Origin: Actinophytocola sp963840275
Lineage (GTDB): Bacteria > Actinomycetota > Actinomycetes > Mycobacteriales > Pseudonocardiaceae
NCBI GenBank assembly: GCA_963840275.1
Contig: CAWIYK010000007.1
Location: forward strand, 930,001 to 994,000
Length of the DNA stretch: 64,000 nt
Direction of reading: 5' to 3'
The first letter of the stretch is position 1. Each line of letters starts with the position of its first letter. The translations under genes and the position numbers were made by a program. Shown here piece by piece: positions 52,737 through 60,921 of this stretch. The notes under the pieces were generated by a model. That model saw only the letters and a list, made by a program, of their open reading frames with translations, made no database searches and was not told where the DNA came from.

Positions 52737-53290
52737 GCGACGCTCGCCGAGATCGTGCGCACGGCCGCGAGCAGGTCGTCGCCCGACGGCGCCGCGTCCG
52801 GGTCCACCAGCCACTGCGCGGCCAACCCGCCGATCAGCGCCTGGTAGACGGCGCCGACCGCGGCCACGCCCGGCGCGTGGCCGAACAGCTCGACCAGGCC
52901 GGCGCGCGTCTGCTCGTTGGCCTTGGCGAAGGCCGCCCGCACCTCGGGCTTGTCGTCGAGGAACGCGAGCAGCTCGAACTGCACGGCCCACAGCCTGCGG
53001 TTCGCGCCGAACGACCGGACCACCTGCGTCCAGGTCTCGGCGAACCGCTCGGCGGGCGTCGCGTCCGGCCGGGCGGTCGAGGTCAGCGTGGCGGCCAGGT
53101 CGTCGCTCCACTCGGCCAGTGCCTGGTAGAGCGCGGCGTTCAGCAGGTCGTCCTTCGTGCCGTAGTGGTAGCCGATCGCCGCGAGGCTCACGCCGGCCGC
53201 CGTGGCGATGTCGCGCGCGGTCGTGCGGGCGTAGCCCTTGTCGTAGAGGCACTGCTTGGCCGCGGCCAGCAGGTCTTCGCGGTTACCCAT
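52733..53290 (-). CDS. TetR/AcrR family transcriptional regulator
   Basis: The 185-aa protein has the TetR helix-turn-helix at residues 2-48 (AAKQCLYDKGYARTTARDIA, then GVSLAAIGYHYGTKDDLL) and a helical ligand domain of the TetR_C_6-like kind. ATG 53290 gives a standard length. In many actinobacteria such a regulator sits beside an FAD monooxygenase, of which only a fragment seems to remain upstream (53345-53540). Confidence 0.88.
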   Translation of the reverse strand: MGNREDLLAAAKQCLYDKGYARTTARDIATAAGVSLAAIGYHYGTKDDLLNAALYQALAEWSDDLAATLTSTARPDATPAERFAETWTQVVRSFGANRRLWAVQFELLAFLDDKPEVRAAFAKANEQTRAGLVELFGHAPGVAAVGAVYQALIGGLAAQWLVDPDAAPSGDDLLAAVRTISASVA

Positions 53291-53344
53291 GGCCGAAAGC
53301 GTACAACACAATCGTCTGAAACGGATGTCTTGCACGAGTGTCTA

Positions 53345-53540
53345 ATACATGCTTCACGCCGACGGTCGTCGAGCGGGCGCGGAGCATCCGCGAAGGCGGC
53401 TACAAGATCGACATCCGACGTGCGGGCGGGCTCGGTCGTCGACGGCACGGGCGGCGCGGGCCGCCGGGTCGCGAGCATGCGGCACCCGCACGTTCGACCT
53501 GGTGATCGGCGCGGCCAACGCCATCGAGTTGGCGGACTAC
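53345..53540 (+). pseudogene. Relic mixture of FAD-monooxygenase-like fragments
   Basis: Short in-frame pieces in different frames resemble the start of PHBH-type FAD monooxygenases (TPTVVERARSIREGGYKIDI, near 53353-53412) and their FDLVIGA-type FAD loop (TFDLVIGAANAIELADY, near 53487-53540). Between them is SVVDGTGGAGRR, similar to an amidohydrolase N-terminus. No frame spans the region. It looks like an internally deleted gene next to its former TetR regulator; the call is by eye. Confidence 0.4.
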
Positions 53541-54280
53541 TGAGGCGGCAGGAACTCCGTGACCATCGCGTGGAGCCCCGGCCGGTGCATGACCTCGGAG
53601 TGCCGGGTGCCCGGCAGGACCGCGAGTCGGGCGTCCGGCAGCAGCTCGTGCAGCTCGATCGCGTGCTCGAGGCGGACGAAGTCGTTGTCGCCGACGATGA
53701 CGAGCGTCGGCGCCGTGATCGCCCGCAGCTGCTCCGGCGTCCAGTCGGTGAACGAGTGGACGGCTTTGGTGAGCTTGTCCGCGAACGCCCAGAAGTGGTC
53801 CGGGTCCGGCGCGATGCGCTGGTAGGACTCCTGCCAGCCGAGGAACTCCTGCGCGGTGGGCGTTCTGGTGGAGTTCCCGTCCGACGCCGTGATCTCTTCG
53901 TGGAAGCCGTCCCTCCGGAAGTGCGCCGAGGCCAGCACCAGCCGGCCGACCCGCTCGGGGAACAGCGTCGCGACGGCCAGGGCGGTCAGCCCGCCATAGC
54001 TGAAACCGACGAAGTCCGCCCGCTCGACACCGAGCTCGTCGAGCAGCGCGACGACGTCGCCGGCGAGGTTCTCTGGCAACGGCAGGCGGTCGATGTCGGT
54101 GGTGCGGCCGTGGCCCTGCAGGTCGATCGCGATGACCTGGCGGCCGTCGGCGAGCGTGGGCAGCAGGTCGACGAACGAGAGGTCGATCGACAGGAGGCCG
54201 CCGTGCAGCGCGACCACCGGCCGGCCGGCGCCGTGGATCTCGTAGTACATCCGCAGTCCGTTGACGTCTGCGTAGGCCAT
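53537..54280 (-). CDS. Alpha/beta hydrolase
   Basis: The 247-aa protein has the alpha/beta-hydrolase oxyanion segment VVALHGGLLS, the nucleophile elbow VGFSYGG, the acid in VIVGDNDFVR and the His in LPGTRHSEVMH, so the catalytic Ser-Asp-His triad is complete. The substrate is unknown (esterase, haloperoxidase-like or lactonase). ATG 54280 is used; the longer frame upstream has no homology. The gene is divergent from an MFS transporter. Confidence 0.88.
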   Translation of the reverse strand: MAYADVNGLRMYYEIHGAGRPVVALHGGLLSIDLSFVDLLPTLADGRQVIAIDLQGHGRTTDIDRLPLPENLAGDVVALLDELGVERADFVGFSYGGLTALAVATLFPERVGRLVLASAHFRRDGFHEEITASDGNSTRTPTAQEFLGWQESYQRIAPDPDHFWAFADKLTKAVHSFTDWTPEQLRAITAPTLVIVGDNDFVRLEHAIELHELLPDARLAVLPGTRHSEVMHRPGLHAMVTEFLPPQ

Positions 54281-54388
54281 CGCGCGCTCCCAGCTCGACA
54301 CGTCCGAGGAGGTCCGAGGGTAGTGGCCACCGGTGGAGGCGCAGTTCATGTCTTGATCTCCCGGGGTCCGTCGGTGATGCTCACCGCC

Positions 54389-55552
54389 ATGACCGAGCCA
54401 CGCAGCCGCTGGTCCATGATCGCGGTCTTCGCACTGCTCGGTGCGGTCACGCAGGTTCTGTGGGTCACCTACGCGCCCGTCACCGACGCCGCCGGCGAGC
54501 ACTACGGCGTATCCGACGGCGCGATCGGCTGGCTCGCCAACGTCTTTCCGTTGCTCTACGTCCTGTTGGCGATCCCGGCCGGCATCGTGCTCGACCGCTG
54601 GTTCCGCGGCGGTCTCGCCGCCGGCGCGGTGCTGACGGCCGCCGGCGCGCTCGTCCGGCTCGCCGGCGACGGGTACGCCGCCGCGTTGATCGGGCAGCTG
54701 GTCGTCGCGGTCGCGCAGCCGCTCGTGCTCAACGCGATCACCGGGGTCGCCGGCCGCTACCTGGCCGAACGCGATCGCCCGACGGGCATCGCCGTCGGTT
54801 CGGCCAGCACCTTCGCCGGGTTGATCGTCGGGTTCGGGCTGGGTGCCGCGTTCGCGTCGGCGGACGGCATCGGCACGTTGCTCGCCATCCAGGCCGGGCT
54901 CGCGGTCGTCGCCGCGGTGGCCGTGCTCGTTGCGTTGCGGACCCCCGCCGAACACCGTGCCGAACGCGCGCCCGCCGGGTTCGGCGCGCTGCGGATCGCG
55001 TGGGGCGACCCGTTCATCCGCAGGTTGTGCGGGCTGGTGTTCGTGCCGTTCGGGGTGTTCGTCGCGCTGTCGACGTTCGCGCAGCCGCTGCTCGAGCCGG
55101 CCGGCGTGCCGGAGTCGACGGCCGGGCTGATCCTCATCGCGAACGTCGTCGCGGGCGTGGTCGGGTGTGCGGTCGTGCCGATCTGGGCCAACCGGCGCCA
55201 CCGCGAGACGCGGGTGCTGACCGTCGCGCTGCTGGCCACCGCGGTCGCGTGCGCGGCGCTCGCGCTGGTGCCCGGGGTCGCGGTCGGGTTCGTCGCGCTC
55301 ACGCTGATCGGGTTCGCGCTGCTGCCGGCGCTGCCGATCGTCCTCGAGCTGACCGAGCGGCGGTCGGGCAGCAGCGAAGGCACCGCGGCGGGGCTGATGT
55401 GGCTCACCGGCAACCTCGGCGGGCTGGTGGTGGCCGCGGTCGTGGGCATCCTGGTCGACGACCCGCTGCCGGCGTTCCTGATGCTCGCGGTGCTGAGTCT
55501 GCTCACGCTGCCGCTGCTGCGGTCGTTCAGCCGGGTGAGTACGTCCGCGTGA
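54389..55552 (+). CDS. Major facilitator superfamily transporter
   Basis: This 387-aa protein has about 12 hydrophobic helices, the MFS loop motif after TM2 (AIPAGIVLDRWFRGG) and a repeat of it in the second half. The family resembles nitrate/nitrite- or cyanate-type (CynX/NarK-like) exporters by the early GVSDGAIGWLANVFPLLYVLL, though the substrate is unknown. In-frame starts at 54374 and 54377 are also possible. The 3' end overlaps the convergent WYL gene by 26 bases. Confidence 0.87.
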   Translation: MTEPRSRWSMIAVFALLGAVTQVLWVTYAPVTDAAGEHYGVSDGAIGWLANVFPLLYVLLAIPAGIVLDRWFRGGLAAGAVLTAAGALVRLAGDGYAAALIGQLVVAVAQPLVLNAITGVAGRYLAERDRPTGIAVGSASTFAGLIVGFGLGAAFASADGIGTLLAIQAGLAVVAAVAVLVALRTPAEHRAERAPAGFGALRIAWGDPFIRRLCGLVFVPFGVFVALSTFAQPLLEPAGVPESTAGLILIANVVAGVVGCAVVPIWANRRHRETRVLTVALLATAVACAALALVPGVAVGFVALTLIGFALLPALPIVLELTERRSGSSEGTAAGLMWLTGNLGGLVVAAVVGILVDDPLPAFLMLAVLSLLTLPLLRSFSRVSTSA

Positions 55553-56501
55553 GCGCGGCGGCCGAGGTGGCCATCAGCTGCCGGAGCGGGTCCGGCGCGA
55601 GGACCTCGACGTCGGCGCCGAGACCGAGGAACGTCCGGTGCGCGTGGTCGAGGTTCTCGATCGGCACCGTCGCCTCGACCCAGCCGGCGTCGTCCGGTTC
55701 GGACGCGGTCTCCTCGATGGCGTGCTGCACCGCGGGTTCCAGCAGGTGCGCGCGTTCGCCGAGCAACACCGGGGCGACGCGGATCCGTGCCCGGTCGGAG
55801 TGCCGGCGCGCGTCGAAGTCGTCCAGATAGGACTGCCAGAACGCGCCGAGGTCGAAGCCGGCCGGGCGCAGGAAGCTCTCGTCGAGCACCGTCAGGTCCA
55901 GGATCTGCGACACCCGGTAGGTGCTGATCCGCGTGCTCGCGGCGACGAGGTACCAGCGGCCGGCCTTGAGGACGAGGCCGTACGGGTCGAGGGTGTGGTC
56001 GACCTCGGCCGGCGCGCGCCACCTGCGGTAGCGGACCTGGATCCGGCGCTCGCGCCACACGGCGTCGGCCGCGGTCGCGAGCGCGGGGGTGGCGTCGGGC
56101 TCGGTGTACCAGCCGGGCGCGTCGAGATGGAAGCGCTGGCGGATGCGGGTCGCGCGGTCGCGCAGCTCCGGCGGCAGCGACGCGGTGAGCTTGAGCCAGG
56201 CGGCGGCGACCTCGGCGCCGAGGCCCAGTTCCTGTGCGGCGCCGGGCAGTCCGGTGAGGAAGAGCGAGTCGGCCTCCGGTTCGGTGAGGCCGGTCAGCCG
56301 GGTGCGGTAGCCCTCGACGAGGCGGTAGCCGCCGGCGTGCCCGGCCGCGCCGTAGAGGGGGACGCCGGCGGCGTGCAGGGCGTCGACGTCGCGGTACACG
56401 GTGCGGACGGAGACCTCGAGCTCGGTCGCCAGCTGTGCCGCGGTGAGCCGCCCCCTGGTCTGCAGGAGGAGCAGGAGCTGGACGATCCGGGCGGCGCGCA
56501 C
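55527..56501 (-). CDS. WYL-domain (YafY-type) transcriptional regulator
   Basis: The 324-aa protein has an N-terminal winged HTH (IVQLLLLLQTRGRLTAAQLA, SVRTVYRDVDALHAAGVP) and a WYL domain (about residues 135-215; YGLVLKAGRWYLVAAS). WYL proteins sense ligands or nucleic acids, and relatives such as PafBC control DNA-damage genes. GTG 56501 is preferred; ATG 56525 would overlap the inverted repeat at 56518-56536. It is divergent from a pair of DUF1579-like genes. Confidence 0.88.
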   Translation of the reverse strand: MRAARIVQLLLLLQTRGRLTAAQLATELEVSVRTVYRDVDALHAAGVPLYGAAGHAGGYRLVEGYRTRLTGLTEPEADSLFLTGLPGAAQELGLGAEVAAAWLKLTASLPPELRDRATRIRQRFHLDAPGWYTEPDATPALATAADAVWRERRIQVRYRRWRAPAEVDHTLDPYGLVLKAGRWYLVAASTRISTYRVSQILDLTVLDESFLRPAGFDLGAFWQSYLDDFDARRHSDRARIRVAPVLLGERAHLLEPAVQHAIEETASEPDDAGWVEATVPIENLDHAHRTFLGLGADVEVLAPDPLRQLMATSAAALTRTYSPG

Positions 56502-56517
56502 GAGAAACCCTAAATCA

Positions 56518-56536
56518 ACTGACATTCGGTGTCAGT
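56518..56536. promoter_or_regulatory. Inverted repeat operator between WYL and DUF1579-like genes
   Basis: ACTGACA (56518-56524) and TGTCAGT (56530-56536) form a perfect 7-bp inverted repeat with a 5-bp centre, symmetrical between divergent genes, so it is the likely WYL operator. The right half is also the start of GTGTCAGTG-N9-TAACGT (56529-56552), one base longer in spacer than the DNA-damage promoter consensus. Confidence 0.6.
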
Positions 56537-56559
56537 GGATCCGCCATAACGTGCGGGCC

Positions 56560-57018
56560 ATGAACAACTTCGACTTCCTGGTCGGCACGTGGGACTCCAC
56601 CAACCGCCGGCTGCGCAAACGCCTCGTCGACAGCGACGACTGGGAGGAGTTTCCCGGTCTGGTCACGTGTCATCGCGCGTTCGACGGCGCGGCGAACATC
56701 GACGAGATCGTGTTCCCGACGCTCGGCCACGCCGGGATGTCGGTGCGGCTGTACGACCCGGGCACCGACCTGTGGTCGATCTACTGGGCCAGTTCGAAGT
56801 TCCCCGGGCCGCTCGGCGAGCCGGTGGTCGGCCGTTTCACCGACGGCGTCGGCGAGTTCTTCAGCGACGAGGACTGGGAGGGGCAGGCCATTCGGGTGCG
56901 GTACCGGTGGTCGGACATCAGCCCGACCGGTGCGCGGTGGGCGCAGGCGTTCTCCACGGACGGCGGCGCCACGTGGGAGACGAACTGGATCATGGACTTC
57001 ACCAGGAGGACGGCGTGA
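56560..57018 (+). CDS. DUF1579-like protein, copy 1
   Basis: The 152-aa protein has NFDFLVGTWDSTNRRLRKRL, DGAANIDEI and a C-terminal AFSTDGGATWETNWIMDFTR, resembling lipocalin-like DUF1579 proteins. It has no signal peptide. A paralogous gene follows with a GTGA overlap. Near the 3' end a stretch is identical in both genes (see findings). Probable target of the divergent WYL regulator; function unknown. Confidence 0.75.
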   Translation: MNNFDFLVGTWDSTNRRLRKRLVDSDDWEEFPGLVTCHRAFDGAANIDEIVFPTLGHAGMSVRLYDPGTDLWSIYWASSKFPGPLGEPVVGRFTDGVGEFFSDEDWEGQAIRVRYRWSDISPTGARWAQAFSTDGGATWETNWIMDFTRRTA

Positions 57019-57468
57019 GCTTCGATTTTCTGGTCGGCACGTGGGACACGACGCAGCGGAAGCTGGTGAAGCCGCTCAGTGGCAGCGACGAGTGGGAGAC
57101 GGCCAGCGGGACGCTGCGGAGCTTCCGGATGTTCGACGGCGCCGCGAATGTGGACGAGCTGGACCTGCCGGACTTCGGGTTCAAGGGGATCTCGTTGCGA
57201 CTGCTGAATCCCGAGACCCAGGAGTGGTCCATCTACTGGGTGAACTCACGCAACGGTGAGTTGGCGCTGCCGCCGGTGGTGGGGCACTTCGTGGACGGCG
57301 TCGGCGACTTCTTCAGCGACGAGGACTGGCACGGGCAGGCCATCCGGGTGCGGTACCGGTGGTCGGACATCAGCCCGACCGGTGCGCGGTGGGCGCAGGC
57401 GTTCTCCACGGACGGCGGCGTCGACGTGGGAGACCAACTGGGAGGCGGAGTTCTCCCGGGAGGGGTAG
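57015..57468 (+). CDS. DUF1579-like protein, copy 2, frameshifted at 3' end
   Basis: This copy reads SFDFLVGTWDTTQRKLVKPL and DGAANVDELDLPDFGFKG, then AFSTDGG, after which the correct frame is lost. The sense continues one base later as TWETNWEAEFSREG with TAG at 57466-57468. The span is 454 nt, one over a multiple of three. Against copy 1, the extra base lies in gcgtcgacgtgg near 57417-57428. Coupled to copy 1 by GTGA. The gene may be a sequencing artefact in its end or truly broken. Confidence 0.65.
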
Positions 57469-57471
57469 CGG

Positions 57472-57560
57472 GCTTGGCCTCCGGCCCCCTTGATCCACGT
57501 TACTCGCCGGGTACGACAGTTTCGGGGTGTCGGCGTGGGGGTTGTGGACAACTGGCGTCG
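57472..57560. repeat. Repeat element D1: left half only
   Basis: Begins ggcctccggcccccttgatc then cacgttactcgccgg, with a minus-strand motif at 57497-57519 (CTGTCGTAC-N8-TAACGT, two differences from consensus) and one reverse DnaA-box-like TGTGGACAA at 57543-57551. The right end is missing and the complete element D2 starts about 45 bp later, as with B1/B2. Confidence 0.6.
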
Positions 57561-57603
57561 GTCGGGTTCGAGGGGTGCCCGGCCGGCGCGGTTCTGTTGG
57601 CGG

Positions 57604-57815
57604 GTCTGGCCTCCGGCCCCCTTGATCCACGCTACCCGAAGGGTGCGACAGTTTCGGCGTTTGCCTGGGGCGCCTTGTGGACAACCTGCGGACGGGATGC
57701 TTGCTTACGCGGGAAGTGTTGTGGGGCTGGGGTTTCGCCTGTGGACAACTCGCGTTGCTCGGGTCTGATTGTCGGGGGTCGTCGGTACGCTGGATGTCGG
57801 GGGCCGGCGGCCGCC
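57604..57815. repeat. Repeat element D2: complete, longer copy
   Basis: Left end ggcctccggcccccttgatc then cacgctaccc; right end ggtacgctggatgtcggggg then ccggcggcc. Outward motifs: minus strand 57629-57651 (CTGTCGCAC-N8-TAGCGT) and plus strand 57769-57791 (TTGTCGGGG-N8-TACGCT). Reverse DnaA-box-like TGTGGACAA sites are at 57676-57684 and 57740-57748; here the spacing is 64 bp because of a longer centre. No ORF. Confidence 0.7.
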
Positions 57816-57884
57816 CGTGCGGTTGTCCTCACCGCCGGGATGCCTGCCGGTCGGATGTTCACGCCGAGGCCGGGACACGCTGTT

Positions 57885-58101
57885 CGGGTGTCCATTCGAC
57901 CTCCTTCGATGCATCTCGCCTTTGGTGGCGGGTCGCACATCTGCCTCGGTGCTCGTCTGGCTCGGTTGGAGGCGAATGTGGCTTTGCCGGCTTTCTTTGC
58001 TCGGTATCCTGGGGCTTCTCTTGCTGTGGATCCTGGTGAGTTGATTCCGGTGCCTAGCTTCTTTTTCAACTCTGCTGCTGCTTTGCCTATTCGGCTCCGG
58101 G
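57885..58101 (+). pseudogene. Cytochrome P450 C-terminal relic
   Basis: One frame reads RPPSMHLAFGGGSHICLG (heme-binding FxxGxHxCxG with the axial Cys) followed by ARLARLEANVALPAFFARYP and ends PIRLR near 58101. This is the last ~65 residues of a P450; everything before it is missing. Codons end unusually often in T (GCT, GGT, CGT, CCT), unlike the C-rich neighbours. It lies just beyond repeat D2. Confidence 0.65.
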
Positions 58102-58452
58102 TAAGTCTTGTGGTTGCTCGGGTCTGGTGGCCGGGGGTGCTTCTCGAGTCTGGATGGGACACGCGGTCGGACGATCGCCTTGTTGCTCGGTGGGTGCGGG
58201 CGTGGGGCGATCGACGCCGCACCTCGCCGGCTGGTTTCGACGGGGTGTTTGGTCACGGCGAGGCACGGCACCGGGCAGTGGGGTTGCGCCGCCAGGATCG
58301 CTGAGTTGATTTCCCCCGGGACTGGAGTTCCTGTCCAGTTTCGGGTCGGGGCGAGACCTGCTGGCTACAAGCACGGGCGTGTCATGCGAACCGTGTAAGC
58401 CAGAGGTGTACCAAGATCGACTCGCCAGTTAAGCGGTCGGAAGGGACACCGA
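58102..58452. other. Non-coding stretch between relics
   Basis: About 350 bp, T/G-rich on the plus strand. Only short frames without homology are seen. It continues the decayed zone after the P450 relic. Confidence 0.35.
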
Positions 58453-58640
58453 GTGACTCAGGACACATCGTCTCGTCAGAGTGACGAGACGGCGGGGCGG
58501 CGGCTCGCGGAGGCGTTCTCGCCTTCCACTATCGACGCGTTGTTGAAGGACGCGAAATCGGCTGGTACGCCGATCGATGGTGTGGACGGTCTGCTGAATC
58601 AGATGATGGCTTTGAAGCAAACAAGATTGGCCGAACCCCG
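58453..58640 (+). pseudogene. IS256/mutator-type transposase relic (N-terminus)
   Basis: GTG 58453 opens a frame with AEAFSPSTIDALLKDAKSAG, TPIDGVDGLLNQM, the N-terminal pattern of IS256-family transposases (usually followed by LLxxALxxEMTEHLGY). After about 60 residues it becomes unrelated Pro/Arg-rich sequence. The catalytic DDE region is absent and no terminal repeats were seen. Confidence 0.6.
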
Positions 58641-58873
58641 GGAAGCCGAGCCCGCGCAGTGCAACCACCCACCAGTGCCTGCCGTCCTGGCCGCCGCAGC
58701 CATCCTGGTCACCCCGTGCGGTAGCTCCCGATCTTTCGGTGCCGTGTCTTCGCCGCACCCGACTCGCCCCGGTCGGAACCCTCCGGCGAAGGCGCGGCCT
58801 CGATCGCCCCAACCCCCCACCGGCCCGGCCCGTAGGCGATCGTCTGACCGTGTAACCACCCACCATCCCTCGG
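58641..58873. other. Non-coding stretch
   Basis: About 230 bp between the transposase relic and the 3' end of the DUF222-HNH gene. A short direct repeat (aaccacccacca near 58662 and 58856) is the only pattern noticed. No gene. Confidence 0.35.
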
Positions 58874-60022
58874 TTAGAACGGCGCGGGCTCCGGATCGGC
58901 GATCGGCTCCGGCTCGTGGGCGATGCGGAAGCCGTGTCGGGTCACCCAGGTCACCCCGCGGCCGTCGCTGGACTTCTCCACCCGCCACCCACCCACCGTC
59001 TTCGCCCGGTGATGCGGTCGACACGCGGGACGCACGTTCTCCTCATCCGTGCCACCCACCGGAAACGCGGTCAGATGATCCAGATCGCACAAGTGTGCCG
59101 GCTTGACGCACCCCGGTCCGGTGCAGGTGGGGTAGGTGGCCTGGATGTGGTCCCGCAACGCGGCGGGTGGACTGTATTTCCGGCGTCCGACATCGACAGC
59201 GTGTCCGGTGAGCGGGTCGGTGAGCACTCGCTGCCAGATTGCGTCCTGCTGAGCGGCGAGTTGGAGTGCCCGCTGTGCCGGCAACCACCCATACCCCGCC
59301 AGATACCCGGGCTTGTCGTCCACCCCCAACACGGTCGTGGCCGGCAGGGTGAGCCGAACCTGCACCTTGGCGTTGCTGAACCCCTTCCCTGCCAAGCAAT
59401 CCAATGCCACATCAGCGCTGATCTGATCCAGGGTCCGGTCGTCGCCGGCGGTCTTGATCTGCCGGGCGAGTGCCCGCACTCGATCATGCGCCAGCTGAGT
59501 CCGCTCGACGTCACCCATGACCGTGAACAACCCAGCGCCGTCGTCGAGGTGTTCATGGATCACTTGCCGTGCCGCCGTTTTCGCTGCCGCACGCGCCGCG
59601 GCCGCCGCCGGATCCGCCAGGTTCACCGCCCGCCGCAACCGGTCACTGAGCTGCCGCGGGTTCAACCCACCAGCCTGTGCGGCGATCGCCGCCTCCACCC
59701 GAGCCACGTCCTCATCCGACAAGACTTCAGTGGCCTCAGCGATCTGCCGCGCCTTGAACTCATCGATCTCCCCAGCACGCAACGCCTCGAACGTCGCCGG
59801 CAGCCGGGACGTCAACGCCACCGCCAACCCGATCCGCTTCTGCGCGAACGACACCGTCCACTTGAACGCCGCCGCAACCTCCAACGGCACGAACTCCCCA
59901 TCATCCCCGGGATGCAGTGCCACGAACTGCGCGAGACAGTCCAACAACTCAGCCGACTCCCGAGCCACACGACCCGCACAGTCGAGACCCCTGGTAAGCA
60001 GCTCATGACCTTCATCGAACAT
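58874..60022 (-). CDS. DUF222 / HNH endonuclease protein (13E12-like)
   Basis: The 382-aa protein has the helical DUF222 domain (about residues 20-270, with the typical FKARQIAEATEVLSDEDVAR and GLNPRQLSDRLRRAV) and a C-terminal HNH nuclease with CTGPGCVKPAHLCDLDHLTAF then ENVRPACRPHHRAKT. These genes are numerous and often mobile in actinobacteria (mycobacterial 13E12 family). ATG 60022 is the start. It sits among gene relics and follows a strong hairpin. Confidence 0.88.
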   Translation of the reverse strand: MFDEGHELLTRGLDCAGRVARESAELLDCLAQFVALHPGDDGEFVPLEVAAAFKWTVSFAQKRIGLAVALTSRLPATFEALRAGEIDEFKARQIAEATEVLSDEDVARVEAAIAAQAGGLNPRQLSDRLRRAVNLADPAAAAARAAAKTAARQVIHEHLDDGAGLFTVMGDVERTQLAHDRVRALARQIKTAGDDRTLDQISADVALDCLAGKGFSNAKVQVRLTLPATTVLGVDDKPGYLAGYGWLPAQRALQLAAQQDAIWQRVLTDPLTGHAVDVGRRKYSPPAALRDHIQATYPTCTGPGCVKPAHLCDLDHLTAFPVGGTDEENVRPACRPHHRAKTVGGWRVEKSSDGRGVTWVTRHGFRIAHEPEPIADPEPAPF

Positions 60023-60199
60023 ACGTTCAGACTACCCGGTCGCACGCCAAAACCCTTGCCCACCAACAAGAATCACCCGATCGAGTACGGTCAGCCGAGT
60101 CCCTGCGCGGTCGGTCACCAGATCCGGCACGCCGTACTGGCCGACCAGAACGCCAGAGCCCGCACCACCGGACTACCGAAACCCGGGCCAGCACAAAGA

Positions 60200-60236
60200 A
60201 ATCCCCCCGCGTGGGCGGTGACCACGCGGGGGGATT
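60200..60236 (-). terminator. Strong hairpin terminator after the Ig-domain fragment
   Basis: A perfect 15-bp inverted repeat, AATCCCCCCGCGTGG (60200-60214) and CCACGCGGGGGGATT (60222-60236), with a 7-nt loop. It begins about 10 bases past the stop of the gene fragment at 60246. Confidence 0.75.
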
Positions 60237-60245
60237 CACACAACG

Positions 60246-60899
60246 TCAGACGAGCGAAGCCGGACTGCCTACGTCCGAGTTGACAGCCGCCGTGACGATG
60301 CGGTCCCGGAGTGCCGACGTGATGACTCCGTTCTGCACCAACTCCTTCGTCACCGCCTTGACATGCTTCACGAACTGGTTGTGTGTCGCCCAGTCGCCGT
60401 CCTCGTCGATGACATCGTTGATGGTGCAGCCGTTGCCGATGTCGATGTTCGCGACCTGGCTGTCGTTGTCACCGATGACGACGGTGTCGCGGACATCGGA
60501 ACTCGGGCACACGTCCGGACCGGGCCCGGGGCCCGACTCCACGATGGTGAACGTGCCGGACAGCTCCGCCGACACGTTGCCGGCCACGTCCGTCGCCCGG
60601 TAGGCGAACGTGTGGGTACCCGCACCGTCCACCGCGATCGGGTCGGTGTACGCCGCCCATGCCGCCTCGTCCAGCTTGTACTCCGTCGACACCACACCGG
60701 AACCCTCGTCGGTGGCCGACACGGTCACCATCGCGGACCCGATGTACGCACCGGACTCGTCCTGCTCACCGGCGACCAACGCCGACACCGCCGACACCGT
60801 CGGCGCCGTGATGTCCCGCGACACCACCGTGAAGTGGGCCATGCCCTCCTCGGACACGTTCCCCGCCACGTCGGTGCGGGGAGCATGCGTGGACATCAC
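60246..60899 (-). pseudogene. 5'-truncated secreted protein with Ig-like/OmpL47-type repeats
   Basis: The frame begins in the tail of one repeat (DVAGNVSEEGMAHFTVV), includes one complete repeat (YKLDEAAWAAYTDPIAVDG, HTFAYRATDVAGNVSAELSG), a Gly-Pro linker and a ~95-residue C-terminal domain starting VCPSSDVRDTVVIGDND. Such repeats belong to large exported proteins with N-terminal signal and catalytic domains, all absent here. The break is around 60880-60899, about 25-40 bases from the GNAT stop. A deletion removed the 5' part. Confidence 0.7.
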
Positions 60900-60921
60900 G
60901 TCGGCGATGACGTCGGTTCTG

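Noticed and set aside
52193..55552. Very long plus-strand frame ending in the MFS transporter
   Set aside because: Only the last ~390 codons are transporter; the rest overlaps TetR, hydrolase and hypothetical genes and has no domain.
58660..58870. Direct repeat aaccacccacca as a possible transposon target duplication
   Set aside because: Only 12-13 bp, no terminal inverted repeats and no transposase end nearby; could be chance in Pro-coding-like sequence.
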